DNA from: Desulfallas sp. Bu1-1
Lineage (GTDB): Bacteria > Bacillota > Desulfotomaculia > Desulfotomaculales > Desulfallaceae
Direction: 5' to 3'
Length of the DNA: 64,000 nucleotides
Assembly (NCBI RefSeq): GCF_015594625.1
Contig: NZ_JADNRQ010000001.1
Coordinates: 457,986 to 521,985 of the forward strand
Shown: piece by piece, positions 1 through 8,464 of the stretch
How the letters are laid out: the number at the start of each line of letters is the position of its first letter
Numbering within the stretch: the stretch's first letter is position 1
The notes under the pieces: model-generated
Told to the model about the DNA's origin: nothing
The model's database searches: none
What the model saw: the letters and a program-made list of their open reading frames with translations, nothing else
Translations under genes and position numbers: made by a program

Positions 1-506
1 ACTCCGCCCCCCACGGTGGTGGTATATCGATTACCCATATATGTGGGGCCGGACTGGTAGCCGCGGTATTCGGTGTATGGCCCGATAGTCCGGTTTTGGG
101 AAAAAATTTCACCCGGCCGGACCACTGTTCCGGCCAGTTGTTTTGCCGCCAGGCCGATATTATAACCTTCTCCCGGCAAAGGGTCATGCAATGTGGCTCT
201 ATATGCGGCCATAAGCACGGGCGTGTTATGCTTTTTGATGGTTTCCCGAAAGCGGGCGTTTTTTTCCCAGGGCAGGGGTCCCTCGTAGGGTTTTTCCATG
301 CCCTTGAATTGTTCATAAATAGCATAATCTTTGGGTTTTACCCCGTCTTCTTTGCTTTCTTTTTTTACGTCGCGGCCGGAATTATTCAAGGCGGCCGTTA
401 TAGCCCCGGGCCCGGCGTGCTTGTTTACGGCTAGATGCCATCCCAGGGCCAGCGATGTTCCAAGCAGGACTATAAGGGGCAGAAGAATTGTTTTAGACGG
501 CTTCAT
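1..506 (-). CDS. VanW-family protein (partial, 3' end beyond window)
   Basis: Only the N-terminal ~168 residues lie in the window; the gene continues past the left edge. From the ATG at 506 (AAGGAGG lies 13-18 nt upstream) there is a hydrophobic anchor or signal (about residues 5-22), a charged linker, then the VanW block: NIGLAAKQLAG, VRPGEIFSQNRTIGP, GYQSGPTY and TTVGGGV at the edge, where family members continue with CQ(V/I)S. VanW-domain proteins are cell-envelope proteins of unclear biochemistry; in spore formers many resemble YoaR. Nothing can be said about the C-terminal domain. Family assignment is from motif recognition. Confidence 0.75.
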   Translation of the reverse strand, partial: MKPSKTILLPLIVLLGTSLALGWHLAVNKHAGPGAITAALNNSGRDVKKESKEDGVKPKDYAIYEQFKGMEKPYEGPLPWEKNARFRETIKKHNTPVLMAAYRATLHDPLPGEGYNIGLAAKQLAGTVVRPGEIFSQNRTIGPYTEYRGYQSGPTYMGNRYTTTVGGG

Positions 507-753
507 AATTATTTAATGGCCTCCTTACCCCATTGGTTTAACATAATTTTATTATCTCTTTTCGTATGGTGATTATCCTGCAAGAATAGTTTTGGTTCAT
601 TTTACCCGGCCGGGGCGATACCGGACTTGTATAATAGAAAAAGGCAAAACCGGAGGAATTACTCTCCGGCTTTTCAATGAAGTTTATTGCCAAAGTCTAT
701 TACATAATAAAGTGCTGGGGACGCAAAATAAATATAAAAGGGGGGAGGTTTAT

Positions 754-1014
754 ATGTTGAACATATTTAAAACAATGAATGAAAAGAATCCCCGGTTACG
801 TGAATTTGACCCTACTACGGTCCAAAGAATTAAGGAAGGAGCATATTTGGTCAAAATGATCTCGGAAACCCAAGTTGCCGCCCGCAAGTGTGAATTCTTC
901 GCCGGCAACGCTGTCGATCCCGAGGTTAAAAGGGCCTTTGAAGATGAGGCCAGGCTGTTGAGACAAGGTTACCAGGCTTTACAACGGTATTATGAAAACA
1001 TGACTATGGAGTGA
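754..1014 (+). CDS. Small helical protein of unknown function
   Basis: Product of 86 aa. The ATG at 754 follows GGGGGAGG at ideal distance, so I prefer it to upstream in-frame starts. The sequence is charged, mostly helical by eye, with a single Cys (AARKCEFFAG) and no membrane segment or known motif. Its stop overlaps the start of the next small gene, so the two are translationally coupled and probably work together. I do not recognise a family. Small paired helical proteins of this kind are common among spore-coat-associated genes, but that is only a guess. Confidence 0.6.
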   Translation: MLNIFKTMNEKNPRLREFDPTTVQRIKEGAYLVKMISETQVAARKCEFFAGNAVDPEVKRAFEDEARLLRQGYQALQRYYENMTME

Positions 1015-1214
1015 TGGCAATGAAATTTACCGACATGGACATGCTGCAGGATTACGAAAAAGACGCCAGGATGGCGGCAATGGCTTACGCCTTGATTGAG
1101 ACGGAAATCCTGGATCCCGATTTGCGCAGGCTTATTGGAGCCGCGGCAACCGCTGCGACTAAATCCCAAGAAAAATTCGCCAACATGATCCTTAAAAAAG
1201 GCGACCGGCCGTAA
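1014..1214 (+). CDS. Small helical protein, coupled partner
   Basis: Product of about 66 aa. Candidate starts are GTG 1011, ATG 1014 and ATG 1020; the ATG at 1014 overlaps the upstream TGA, a typical coupling arrangement. The protein is helical (DMLQDYEKDARMAAMAYALI) with a conserved-looking Ala-rich middle and a basic end. No Cys, no membrane segment, no recognised domain. A terminator-like hairpin follows at 1224-1244, closing a two-gene unit. Confidence 0.6.
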   Translation: MAMKFTDMDMLQDYEKDARMAAMAYALIETEILDPDLRRLIGAAATAATKSQEKFANMILKKGDRP

Positions 1215-1223
1215 TGCGTTTTT

Positions 1224-1244
1224 AACCCCTGGAAAGGGGTTTTA
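1224..1244 (+). terminator. Intrinsic terminator after the two small genes
   Basis: Stem AACCCC / GGGGTT with a six-base loop followed by TTT, directly downstream of the stop at 1214. Confidence 0.6.
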
Positions 1245-1500
1245 TGTGATGAGCATTATATACTTGATTTACCGGTTAAATAATTCGGAATGAATGATTT
1301 TGGCCGTTTCCTCCAACCCCTGGACAATCCTTGGACGGGCAAGGTGACCAAGTCGTCCTCTATGATATAAGCCTGATTATTCCGAAAACGGCTTTCAGTT
1401 TCCTGTATCCGGGCCGGTTTTTGACGTCCTCCGGAGCGTGGGCCGGAGTTTATGTAATGAATGGGAAAACCGGCTTTTGCCGAGTATTGCTGTCGATCCG
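1245..1500. other. Gap between convergent genes
   Basis: About 256 bases without a convincing gene. It contains short open frames on the plus strand but none has a ribosome site or recognisable product. An AAAACCGGC stretch near 1467 may form part of a terminator for the minus-strand membrane gene. Confidence 0.4.
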
Positions 1501-1944
1501 TTATACTTCCGCTCTTTTACCCAGCCGCTGAAAAGCCTCGGCCTGGACCAGGCCATAAATAGAGGCACTTACAAAATCAGTTACTGCAGTTGCGAGAAAT
1601 ACAGGTATTTTATCTTGAATTTGGAATAACAGTGTCAGTCCGTACAGGGAAAACCATACTGCGGTACCAAACAGCCATCCTCTCAACAGGTAATTTTTGC
1701 TTGTCAGCACAGGAATCAGGTAGGCAAAAATGATGCCCAGTGTGCCGACAAAGACGAGTTGTGCCGCCTGGGCAAACGCCGCTTCCCAGAAACTATGAGG
1801 TTTATGTCCATAAATTGCAACCGCCGACCAGTCCAAAAAACGTAGAGTGGCGATATTCAAATAGTAAGATGCCAGGTTGACAATGTTCATTGCGACGCCG
1901 CCGGCCAGGCCCGCTAAAAAACCGTTGGCCAATCTATCCTGCAT
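1501..1944 (-). CDS. Four-helix membrane protein of unknown function
   Basis: Product of 147 aa starting at ATG 1944, which follows AGGAGG at 9 nt; an upstream in-frame ATG lacks this. About four hydrophobic segments are visible: FLAGLAGGVAMNIVNLASYY, the AQLVFVGTLGIIFAYLIPVL region, GWLFGTAVWFSLYGLTLLF and FLATAVTDFVSASIYGLV. The N-terminal Gly-rich segment recalls small YqhR/DUF6789-like membrane proteins, but I cannot assign a family. It is monocistronic in its context. Confidence 0.65.
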   Translation of the reverse strand: MQDRLANGFLAGLAGGVAMNIVNLASYYLNIATLRFLDWSAVAIYGHKPHSFWEAAFAQAAQLVFVGTLGIIFAYLIPVLTSKNYLLRGWLFGTAVWFSLYGLTLLFQIQDKIPVFLATAVTDFVSASIYGLVQAEAFQRLGKRAEV

Positions 1945-2056
1945 GAATTCAAACCTCCTGCCCAACAAACCTGTTTGTTATTAATAATAAATTGTCCATA
2001 GTAAGAAATTCTAATACAATATAATAAACCCGGGCAGGCTGATTCCGCACCGGCAC

Positions 2057-2251
2057 ATGAACCGGTGCCATGGGAGCTTACCTCATCAACCGGTCCGGCA
2101 TGAAGGCTGCTGCTGCAGCTCCGGCGGGTTTAATCGCAAGTTTTACGGTAAAGAGGAACAGGTAGTCAAGCTGGAAAAATACCTGCAGGATTTAAAACTG
2201 GAAGCCAAGGCAGTGGAAGAAAAGATCAAGGAGCTTAAAGGAGAGGCTTAA
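2057..2251 (+). CDS. Small Cys-containing coiled-coil protein (DUF5320-like)
   Basis: Up to 64 aa. The N-terminal half has a CCCSSGG cluster, the C-terminal half a short coiled coil (EEQVVKLEKYLQDLKLEAKA) ending KELKGEA. The combination of a Cys/Gly-rich head and an EE..LE.YL..L..E helix resembles DUF5320-type proteins found near NifB/metal-cluster genes in anaerobes. The ribosome site before ATG 2057 is weak, so the true start is uncertain. A clear terminator follows immediately. Confidence 0.5.
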   Translation: MNRCHGSLPHQPVRHEGCCCSSGGFNRKFYGKEEQVVKLEKYLQDLKLEAKAVEEKIKELKGEA

Positions 2252-2265
2252 ATCCTCTCCTTTTT
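2240..2265 (+). terminator. Intrinsic terminator
   Basis: Perfect 7-bp stem GGAGAGG / CCTCTCC followed by TTTTT; the stop codon of the small upstream gene lies in the loop. Confidence 0.8.
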
Positions 2266-2414
2266 CCAGTTAACCAATTAGCTGTAGTGTATATTAAAAA
2301 GTTATTAATGAAGCTTTTACCAATGAAAGGTTAATAACAATCCAAAGTAAAACGCCATTATGCTGAAAGTGCTTCTCAACTGAAAAGGAGTAATCAAGTG
2401 GAGGTTTCGGGGAT

Positions 2415-2655
2415 ATGTTCAATGCCGTGCTTTTTATTCTGGCGGCGGTGGCTTTAATTGTTTCCTGGCGCAAGGACCGGGAAAAAACCGGCAAAGCCCT
2501 GCAGATCGCCTGGGCGCCTCATTAATTGCCGCGGGGGCCAGCGTAACGGCGGTGGCCTGTTTTTTAACCACCGTGCTGATGGTGGGCGTGGTCACGGCGC
2601 CGATGGTCCAACAGAATGGAAACGGTACGAAAATAACCTGGTACTGCGGGGATAA
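2415..2655 (+). pseudogene. Remnant of a COG0701-type permease gene
   Basis: ATG 2415, with GGAGG upstream, opens MFNAVLFILAAVALIVSWRK...KTGKALQIAW, the typical start of ~160-aa permeases of the COG0701/DUF318-like group, but meets a stop after about 36 codons. In the next frame the sequence resumes as AAGASVTAVACFLTTVLMVG and VVTAPM, which matches the C-terminal membrane part of the same family. A further shift gives EWKRYENNLVLRG, resembling the family's final E..YF....LLRNG block. The middle (about 80 residues) is missing. I infer an internal deletion plus frameshifts; the family match is from memory, not a search. Confidence 0.6.
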
Positions 2656-2739
2656 TTTATCATAATTTTCTAGTAATAGTTTTTCTAGAGAAGGAAAAAA
2701 CTAAGATTAGCAATTTATCACTAAAAGGAGGATTTAACT

Positions 2740-3273
2740 TTGCGAGCAACAGGGATTGTTAGAAGGATAGATGATTTGGGCCGGGTTGTAATCCCCAAGG
2801 AAATCAGGCGCACAATGCGGATACGTGATGGTGAGCCGCTGGAAATTTATATTGACAAGGAAGGGGAGGTAATTTTAAAGAAATACTCCCCCATCAATGA
2901 CCTTGGGCAATTCGCCCAGGAGTATGCCGATTCCCTGCACGAAGTGCTGGGGCATGTAGTTTGTGTTGCCGACAGGGACGAAATAATCGCTGTCGCTGGG
3001 AGGTTTAAAAAAGACCTTATGAACAAGTCCATCGGACCCGTGCTGGAAGACATTATGAACAGCCGGCAGACCGGCATTTTGGAGGAAACTCACAGTCTCA
3101 CCGCGGACGAACGGGTGTCTTTTAAAAACAGCGTAATTGCGCCCATTGTCAACAACGGGAACGCCATTGGCGCTGTCATTATTACTTCCGGCGAAGGCGC
3201 CCGGATGGGAGACCTGGAAAAGAAACTTTCAGAGACGGCTGCAGCTTTTTTGGCCAAACAAATGGAAGATTAA
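2740..3273 (+). CDS. spoVT: Stage V sporulation protein T (AbrB/SpoVT family), copy 1
   Basis: Product of 177 aa, the normal SpoVT length. The TTG start at 2740 follows AAAGGAGG. Residues 1-50 are an AbrB-type swapped-hairpin DNA-binding domain (TGIVRRIDDLGRVVIPKEIR); the rest is the GAF-like domain. SpoVT is a transition/late-sporulation regulator acting in the forespore. A second copy lies at 8465-8998 with about three quarters identical residues; the DNA-binding domain is nearly invariant, while the region 93-125 differs most. A CCGCG/CGCGG hairpin with TTTTATT at 3427-3450 may terminate it. Confidence 0.9.
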   Translation: MRATGIVRRIDDLGRVVIPKEIRRTMRIRDGEPLEIYIDKEGEVILKKYSPINDLGQFAQEYADSLHEVLGHVVCVADRDEIIAVAGRFKKDLMNKSIGPVLEDIMNSRQTGILEETHSLTADERVSFKNSVIAPIVNNGNAIGAVIITSGEGARMGDLEKKLSETAAAFLAKQMED

Positions 3274-3476
3274 GCCTAATAATTCCTTGCTATTGATAGA
3301 ATGAAGCTAGAGAAGTTGAACGACTATTCAATTTCTTTTCTACAGCACTTTATTATGCTCCATAGTTGAATTTGTTATTCAGGATGAGGAAATTTTGAGG
3401 GTTTGGAAAAATGGTACTGAAAAGATCCGCGTTAACACCGCGGGTTTTATTGTGAATGTTATATTGGATAAAAAAG

Positions 3477-3527
3477 ACCAGGCAACTGTAAACCTGTTTG
3501 TTTGTGGTTACAACTGCCTGGTTTTTT
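3477..3527. terminator. Bidirectional terminator
   Basis: Long imperfect inverted repeat (ACCAGGCAACTGT... / ...ACAACTGCCTGGT) with T-runs on both strands, between spoVT-1 (plus) and the convergent coat gene (minus). Confidence 0.7.
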
Positions 3528-3545
3528 GAGGTTAATCTTCTGCTC

Positions 3546-4205
3546 TTATTGAGGGGGGTACTGTTGTTGCTTGGGTGAGTGGGAAATAAAGTGTTGCGGA
3601 GTGGCGGGCAACTGGTACCAGCCCCGCTGGGACATATAATTATAAAGTTCATAGGACATTTCAATGCAGTTCCGGGCCATGTTGGTCAGGGCGCTGCGGA
3701 TATGTGGTTCCGAGCTTTCCAGCGCGGCCCTGGTGCTGGTATCGGCACTGCATTTGTGGAACAATAAAGCGCCCTCGGCAATAACCCTGTCGTTGATGGC
3801 GGTGGGCCGGGTGCTCTGCTGGTAAGCCATCTGGGTACCCGTTGCGGGTGGTCCCGCCGTATAAATGGCGCCGGCGCCGTACTGCGCGGTTCCGGCCGGG
3901 GCGGTGCCGTACTGTTGAGTCGTCATTTGGGTGCCGTACTGTACGGTCGAGGCGGCCTGGGGAGCACTTGCCGTCATCGTCATGGTGGACGGTAGCGGCA
4001 TTCCGGTTGTATCTATCCCGTGGCTTTGCATCATTTGCATCAATCTTTGTACGCTGTCCAGGGTGTGCCTTTGCTGCCGGTCCAAAATTGAACGCAATTG
4101 CTGGTCCTGACAGTTGCCCAGGTAAAAATTGTAATGATCAATCATACAGGAGTTGCTCCGCAATACTTCGCTCAGTACCATTGCTTCACGAGTTCCCGTA
4201 TTCAT
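3546..4205 (-). CDS. Spore coat protein, CotF-like
   Basis: Product of 219 aa. It has a helical N-terminal part (residues 1-62), a Gln/Thr/Pro-rich middle with repeated QYGT units (about 85-130), and a C-terminal CotF-type four-helix segment (NDRVIAEGALLFHKCSAD ... YELYNYMSQRGWYQLP). The ending MSQRGWY is the hallmark of the CotF family. CotF-domain proteins are outer-spore structural proteins made in the mother cell. The low-complexity insertion between the two helical halves is unusual for the ~160-aa classical CotF. Confidence 0.8.
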   Translation of the reverse strand: MNTGTREAMVLSEVLRSNSCMIDHYNFYLGNCQDQQLRSILDRQQRHTLDSVQRLMQMMQSHGIDTTGMPLPSTMTMTASAPQAASTVQYGTQMTTQQYGTAPAGTAQYGAGAIYTAGPPATGTQMAYQQSTRPTAINDRVIAEGALLFHKCSADTSTRAALESSEPHIRSALTNMARNCIEMSYELYNYMSQRGWYQLPATPQHFISHSPKQQQYPPQ

Positions 4206-4296
4206 ATTATTCCTCCCTTAGAAATTTTTAATGTTTCCTGTTTATTATTCGGTATATCCCGGAAATTATACGGCGCAAAAGTAATATTTTTAGTCT

Positions 4297-4635
4297 TTAG
4301 TCCTGGATGATCTCAACCGCGCCGGATTGTTCCATGATGGCCCTGACCCTGTCGGCTTCGTGTTTGGGTGTTTTTACCGCCACGATAATCCCCCGCTTGC
4401 CGGGCTCAAATCCTTTTATGCCGTCCGCAAAGGCGCCCGTTTCCCATAAGCCGTCGCGCTCCGTTTTGATAAAGGCCAGTTCACCGGCCACTTCCTCGGG
4501 GTCATCCCTGCGTTGCTCTTCCGCGTCCGCCAGGTCGGAAATAATCATATCCTTGCGGTCAAAACCGGCGTTGCGCAGGGAGTCGACCAGGAAACCAACC
4601 TGTTGTTGGTCCTGCATTCTGGCAATTAAACGCAT
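4297..4635 (-). CDS. Hypothetical protein, 112 aa
   Basis: ATG 4635 lies 7 nt from GGAGG, better than the GTG six bases upstream. The soluble protein begins MRLIARMQDQQQVGFLVDSL and shows an alternating alpha/beta pattern with the phrase LRNAGFDRKDMIISDL, reminiscent of the fold of YflT/DUF1269-type stress proteins, which also begin with a segment on toggling residues and an aGFdr..isvi motif (compare the gene at 23522-23995). No catalytic residues recognised. Family link is tentative. Confidence 0.6.
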   Translation of the reverse strand: MRLIARMQDQQQVGFLVDSLRNAGFDRKDMIISDLADAEEQRRDDPEEVAGELAFIKTERDGLWETGAFADGIKGFEPGKRGIIVAVKTPKHEADRVRAIMEQSGAVEIIQD

Positions 4636-4731
4636 AACCACACCTCCTGGATTAGTATGCGCAAAATTTTGCCCTGGTAACCGGCGCTGGCAAAAGCAAA
4701 AAGCACCCTCGATCAGGGGGCGCTTTAAAAG

Positions 4732-4759
4732 TAAAAACCCCCCTCAAATTGAGGGAGGG
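4732..4759 (-). terminator. Terminator of the sdh operon
   Basis: On the minus strand CCCTCAATTTGAGGG, a perfect palindrome, is followed by GGGTTTTTAC, 40 bases past the sdhB stop. Confidence 0.8.
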
Positions 4760-4799
4760 TGCTAACGACGGGCTAAGCATTCCGACTACCGACCACCAA

Positions 4800-5555
4800 T
4801 CAAGCCAGCTTGATGCCTTTGCCGGGCTTGTAGCCGATGCCGATGGAGGCCATTTTGCGCCGGACGAAGGCCAGCTGCATCTGCAGGGGCAGCTCCATGG
4901 GGCAATTGTCGTCACAGGCCATCAGGCCCATGCAGCCGAAGGCGCCTTCCTCGGAACCCACCACTTCAAAATATTCCGCCGGGGTTCTTTCATCCCGGGG
5001 GTCGAGCATAAACCTGGCCACCCGGTTGATCCCCGCGGCGCCCAGGAATTCGTCCCGGATATTGGCGGTGGCGCAGCCCGCAATGCAACAACCGCACTCA
5101 ATGCACCGTTCGGCTTCATAAATTTTTAACGCTGTCTCATTATCCATACGCTCTTCTTGTGCCTTGGGGTCGAATGTCTTGCTGGTGTGTACCCAGGCTT
5201 CGGTTTTCAAGGACATGTGTCTGAACCAGGTCCCGGTATCAACGGACAGGTCCCCGATCAGCTTGAACACCGGCAGCGGGAAAAGCTTGATCCTGGCCGG
5301 CAGTGTTTTAGTCAGCGTTTTGCAAGCGAGCCGGGGGCGCCCGTTGATGACCATGGCGCAGGAACCGCAAATGGCTGCCCGGCATACGAAGTCAAACATG
5401 AGGGACGGGTCCTGTTCCTCGCGAATCTGGTTCAGGGCGACGAAGATGGTCATGCCCGTGGTTTCCTTGAGTTTGTAGGTCTGCAGATAGGGTTTTACTT
5501 CGGGTTTTTGTGGGTTGTAACGAAATATTTCAAAGGTTAACTCGCGATCAGCCAT
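4800..5555 (-). CDS. sdhB: Succinate dehydrogenase/fumarate reductase iron-sulfur subunit
   Basis: Product of 251 aa, usual length. ATG 5555 follows AAGGAGG. It carries the plant-type [2Fe-2S] motif (CRAAICGSC then C at ...RPRLAC), then CIECGCCIAGC for [4Fe-4S] and the CMGLMACDDNCP block for the remaining cubane clusters. It relays electrons between the FAD subunit and the heme subunit at the inner face of the membrane. It starts inside the last codons of sdhA (8-nt overlap), so it is translationally coupled. The CxxxxCGxC spacing and adjoining AGCA-type sequence resemble Wolinella-like QFR enzymes. Confidence 0.92.
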   Translation of the reverse strand: MADRELTFEIFRYNPQKPEVKPYLQTYKLKETTGMTIFVALNQIREEQDPSLMFDFVCRAAICGSCAMVINGRPRLACKTLTKTLPARIKLFPLPVFKLIGDLSVDTGTWFRHMSLKTEAWVHTSKTFDPKAQEERMDNETALKIYEAERCIECGCCIAGCATANIRDEFLGAAGINRVARFMLDPRDERTPAEYFEVVGSEEGAFGCMGLMACDDNCPMELPLQMQLAFVRRKMASIGIGYKPGKGIKLA

Positions 5556-7377
5556 TTTTGCCTCCTTGTGATTCAGCCGAGGATTCGCCGTAACCACGGT
5601 CCCCCGGCGGCAGTTCGGTGATCTTAACCGGTTCATATTTCAACTCGGGCAGGTCCGCGCCCTCCGGCCAGTAAGCTAGGGTGCGTTTGAGCCAGTTCGC
5701 GTCGTCCCGCTTGGGATAGTCCTCCCGGGCGTGGCTGCCGCGGCTTTCGGTGCGCATCAGGGCGCCGTAAGAGATGCACAGCGCGAGCTTGATCATGCCG
5801 GGCAGGCGCAGGGCCTGGGCCAGTTCGGGGTTGGCCCCTTCGCCATTGGAGCGCAGGCCGATTTTGAGCGAGCGGTGGTAAAGTTCCCGCAGGTTGTCAA
5901 CGGCTTTTTGCAGGTCTTTCCCGTTGCGGAAAATGCCCACGTAGTCCATCAAGTTCTGCTCCATCAGCTTGCGCAGTTCGTAGACGTTTTCCTTGCCGTT
6001 CCATCCGTTGACCAGCGCCTTGATGCGGTTCTCCTGTTCTTTGACCGCTTTGTCCACCAGCTCATAATTATAGGACAAAGTGGCACCCAGCGTGTATTCA
6101 GCCACCTTTTTGCCGATGATCCGCCCGGCGGTGATTGTTTCAGCCAGGGAATTGCCCCCCAGGCGGTTGAAACCGTGCAAGTCCCAACAGGCTGCTTCAC
6201 CGGCGGCAAACAGGCCCTTGAGCCCGTACGCAGCGCCGTCGATGTTGGTCCGTACCCCGCCCATGCTGTAGTGCTGGGTGGGACGGACGGGAATCAAATC
6301 CTTCACCGGGTCGATGCCGGCGAAGTTGCGAGCGATGTTGGCGATCTCCCTCAGGTTGGTATTGATGTGCTTGGCTCCCAGGTGCCGGATGTCCAGCCAC
6401 AGGTGCGGGCCGTAGGGGCTGTCGACCCCGTAACCTTTGCGCATGTGCTGAATCATGCGGCGCGATACCACGTCCCGGGAGGCCAGTTCCTTTTTCTTGG
6501 GTTCATAATCCGGCATGAAGCGGTACAGGTTTTTATCCAGCAGGTAACCGCCGTCACCCCGGGCGCCCTCGGTGATCAGAATCCATACCGGCACCATGCC
6601 CGTGGGGTGGAATTGCACCGCTTCCATGTTACCCAGGGGAACTACGCCGGTATTCAGGGCGATAAACATACCGCTGCCTTCGTTGATAACCGCGTTGGTG
6701 GAAGCACTGTACAACCTGCCGTAACCGCCGGTGCAGATCACGGTGGATTTGGCGATGTAGACCCTGAGGTCCCCGGTGCGCAGGCAGCGGGCCACCACGC
6801 CGGTGCACTGCTCGCCGTCATGGATCAGGGAGATGGCTTCGGTGCGGTCATGCACCGTGATGCCCATTTTAATCACCATACTGTCCATGGTGTATTGCAG
6901 CGTGTGCCCGGTTCCGTCGGCGGTGTAGCAGGTGCGCCACTTGGCTGTGCCGCCGAAGTCACGGGCAGTAATCAACCCTTCCTTTTCCTTTTTCTCTTCG
7001 ATTACCCTGCCGTCCGGCAAAGTCCGCTTGCCGGCCACCACGCGGTTCCAGGGTACGCCCCAGATCGCCATTTCCCTTACGGCAAGGGGGGCGGTTTCCA
7101 CAAACAGCCTGGCCACGTCCTGGTCGCAGCCCCAGTCGGAGCCTTTGACGGTATCGGCAAAGTGAACGTCCGGGTTGTCCCCCTCGCCCATGGCACAGTT
7201 GCCCAGGCTGGCCTGCATGCCTCCCTGGGCCGCGGTGCTGTGGGAACGGCGGGGTGGGACCAGGCTTAAAATAATTACGTCCAGTCCATGGGAAGCTGCT
7301 TCGACGGCAACTCTTTCCCCGGCCAGGCCTGCGCCAACGACTAGAACATCGGTGATGAGGGTTTTATAAGTACTCAT
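5548..7377 (-). CDS. sdhA: Succinate dehydrogenase/fumarate reductase flavoprotein subunit
   Basis: Product of 609 aa. Start ATG 7377 overlaps the sdhC stop and has GGAGG upstream. It has an FAD-binding GAGLAGERVAVEAA at the N-terminus, the covalent-flavin His region RRSHSTAAQGG, the substrate/capping-domain motifs and HPTGMVPVWILITEGARGDGG, RPTQHYSMGGV and LFAAGEAACWDLHGFNRLGG. It interconverts succinate and fumarate with covalently bound FAD. Direction in vivo cannot be read from sequence: fumarate reduction, or succinate oxidation coupled to menaquinone by reverse electron transport as in syntrophic propionate oxidisers, are both possible. Confidence 0.93.
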   Translation of the reverse strand: MSTYKTLITDVLVVGAGLAGERVAVEAASHGLDVIILSLVPPRRSHSTAAQGGMQASLGNCAMGEGDNPDVHFADTVKGSDWGCDQDVARLFVETAPLAVREMAIWGVPWNRVVAGKRTLPDGRVIEEKKEKEGLITARDFGGTAKWRTCYTADGTGHTLQYTMDSMVIKMGITVHDRTEAISLIHDGEQCTGVVARCLRTGDLRVYIAKSTVICTGGYGRLYSASTNAVINEGSGMFIALNTGVVPLGNMEAVQFHPTGMVPVWILITEGARGDGGYLLDKNLYRFMPDYEPKKKELASRDVVSRRMIQHMRKGYGVDSPYGPHLWLDIRHLGAKHINTNLREIANIARNFAGIDPVKDLIPVRPTQHYSMGGVRTNIDGAAYGLKGLFAAGEAACWDLHGFNRLGGNSLAETITAGRIIGKKVAEYTLGATLSYNYELVDKAVKEQENRIKALVNGWNGKENVYELRKLMEQNLMDYVGIFRNGKDLQKAVDNLRELYHRSLKIGLRSNGEGANPELAQALRLPGMIKLALCISYGALMRTESRGSHAREDYPKRDDANWLKRTLAYWPEGADLPELKYEPVKITELPPGDRGYGESSAESQGGKNG

Positions 7378-8009
7378 AGGGCACCTCCCAACTGGACAAA
7401 GACAAACATTGCCGCCAGTCCCAGAACTAGTATGATGGCGGTGATGACCTTGGTGATATAACCAATGGGTTTGCGGGGGAACCAGCCCCATTTGACGAAC
7501 TGGCGATACAGTCCGAAGCCCGCATGGTATTCGCCGACGATCAGGAGGATCAGGTAAAACCACCAGAAGGACTCCATGCGCTGGGCGCTGGTAAAGTCAC
7601 GGATGGGCCAGCCGGTAACGACCATCCACACGTGAATGCTGGCCAGCACCAAAATGGCCATGCCCGTGATGGCCTGGAACACCCAGGTCCAGGTGTCGGT
7701 ATGGCGCAGCATCTTGGCGTGCCGCCAGACAATTCTCTGCTCCTGGATTCTGGTGGGAATGCGGCGTCCCGCTATAACGAAATGGAAGAGGGCTACGACG
7801 ATGATAAAGGGAATGCCGATGTAAGATAAGTAATACTTGTCCAGGAATTCGGACAAGCCGTTGAACGTTTCCTGGGAGATAAGGATGGTGGCCACAAAGA
7901 GCATATGTGTCCATAAAAATCCCACCAGGAGAAGCCCGCTGGCCAGTTCCACCAGATCCAGGTACAGGTCGGTTTTGTTGCTTTTGCTCAATGTTCTTTG
8001 TAGCAACAT
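7374..8009 (-). CDS. sdhC: Succinate dehydrogenase/fumarate reductase cytochrome b subunit
   Basis: Product of 211 aa with five membrane helices. Histidines suited to ligate two b hemes are visible: the LWTHMLF, LFHFVIAG, ASIHVWMV and GEYHAGFG segments, matching the type B (diheme, single large anchor) organisation of Wolinella and Bacillus enzymes. First gene of the sdhCAB operon; start ATG 8009 behind AAGGAGA. It exchanges electrons with menaquinone and can couple the reaction to the membrane potential. Confidence 0.9.
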   Translation of the reverse strand: MLLQRTLSKSNKTDLYLDLVELASGLLLVGFLWTHMLFVATILISQETFNGLSEFLDKYYLSYIGIPFIIVVALFHFVIAGRRIPTRIQEQRIVWRHAKMLRHTDTWTWVFQAITGMAILVLASIHVWMVVTGWPIRDFTSAQRMESFWWFYLILLIVGEYHAGFGLYRQFVKWGWFPRKPIGYITKVITAIILVLGLAAMFVFVQLGGAL

Positions 8010-8464
8010 TTCTTCTCCTTTCCTTTAGTTTGCTTTTGCCCTCAGGCGTAATTCTTCATGCTATTTTCCGCTAACGCCTCCCTTCGTTAAAAGCTTATTA
8101 AAAAAAATGACTATCTGACTATAAATAAAATTAAGAGAATAACTTTCTATGGAATTTTTTTAACGTCCTTAATCATGCCGTATGCAAATACCATGCCTTT
8201 TAATGAGCGGTATTTTCCTGGTATTTAATTAAAACAACAGTTATAATTTTTAATATTTAGAAATGGCTCGGGGACGATTGTTGCCGGCCCGAATTCAAAA
8301 AAAGACCTGGCAATATTGTTTTTTCTCTATTCTAATTATTATAAATCAAATGTTGGAGGCAATCTATAGGTAGTGTTGGTTTTTTTTGAAATGGTTTCCT
8401 GTAATGGTTTTATAAAAATCAGGATATTACTAAAACAAGATTTAGAAAGGAGGGTAAATTTAAT
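8010..8464. other. Divergent promoter region, sdhC / spoVT-2
   Basis: 455 bases with no gene. AT-rich, several A/T tracts; it must hold promoters for both divergent genes, but I see no unambiguous -35/-10 pair or operator. Confidence 0.5.

Noticed and set aside
5731..7269. Long open frame (512 codons) on the plus strand opposite sdhA
   Set aside because: It is antisense to a strongly conserved flavoprotein gene; GC-rich third positions create such frames, and its product has no recognisable domain or ribosome site.
8140..8240. CRP/FNR-like operator before sdhC
   Set aside because: Several AT-rich half-sites are visible but no symmetrical TTGAT-N4-ATCAA type sequence.
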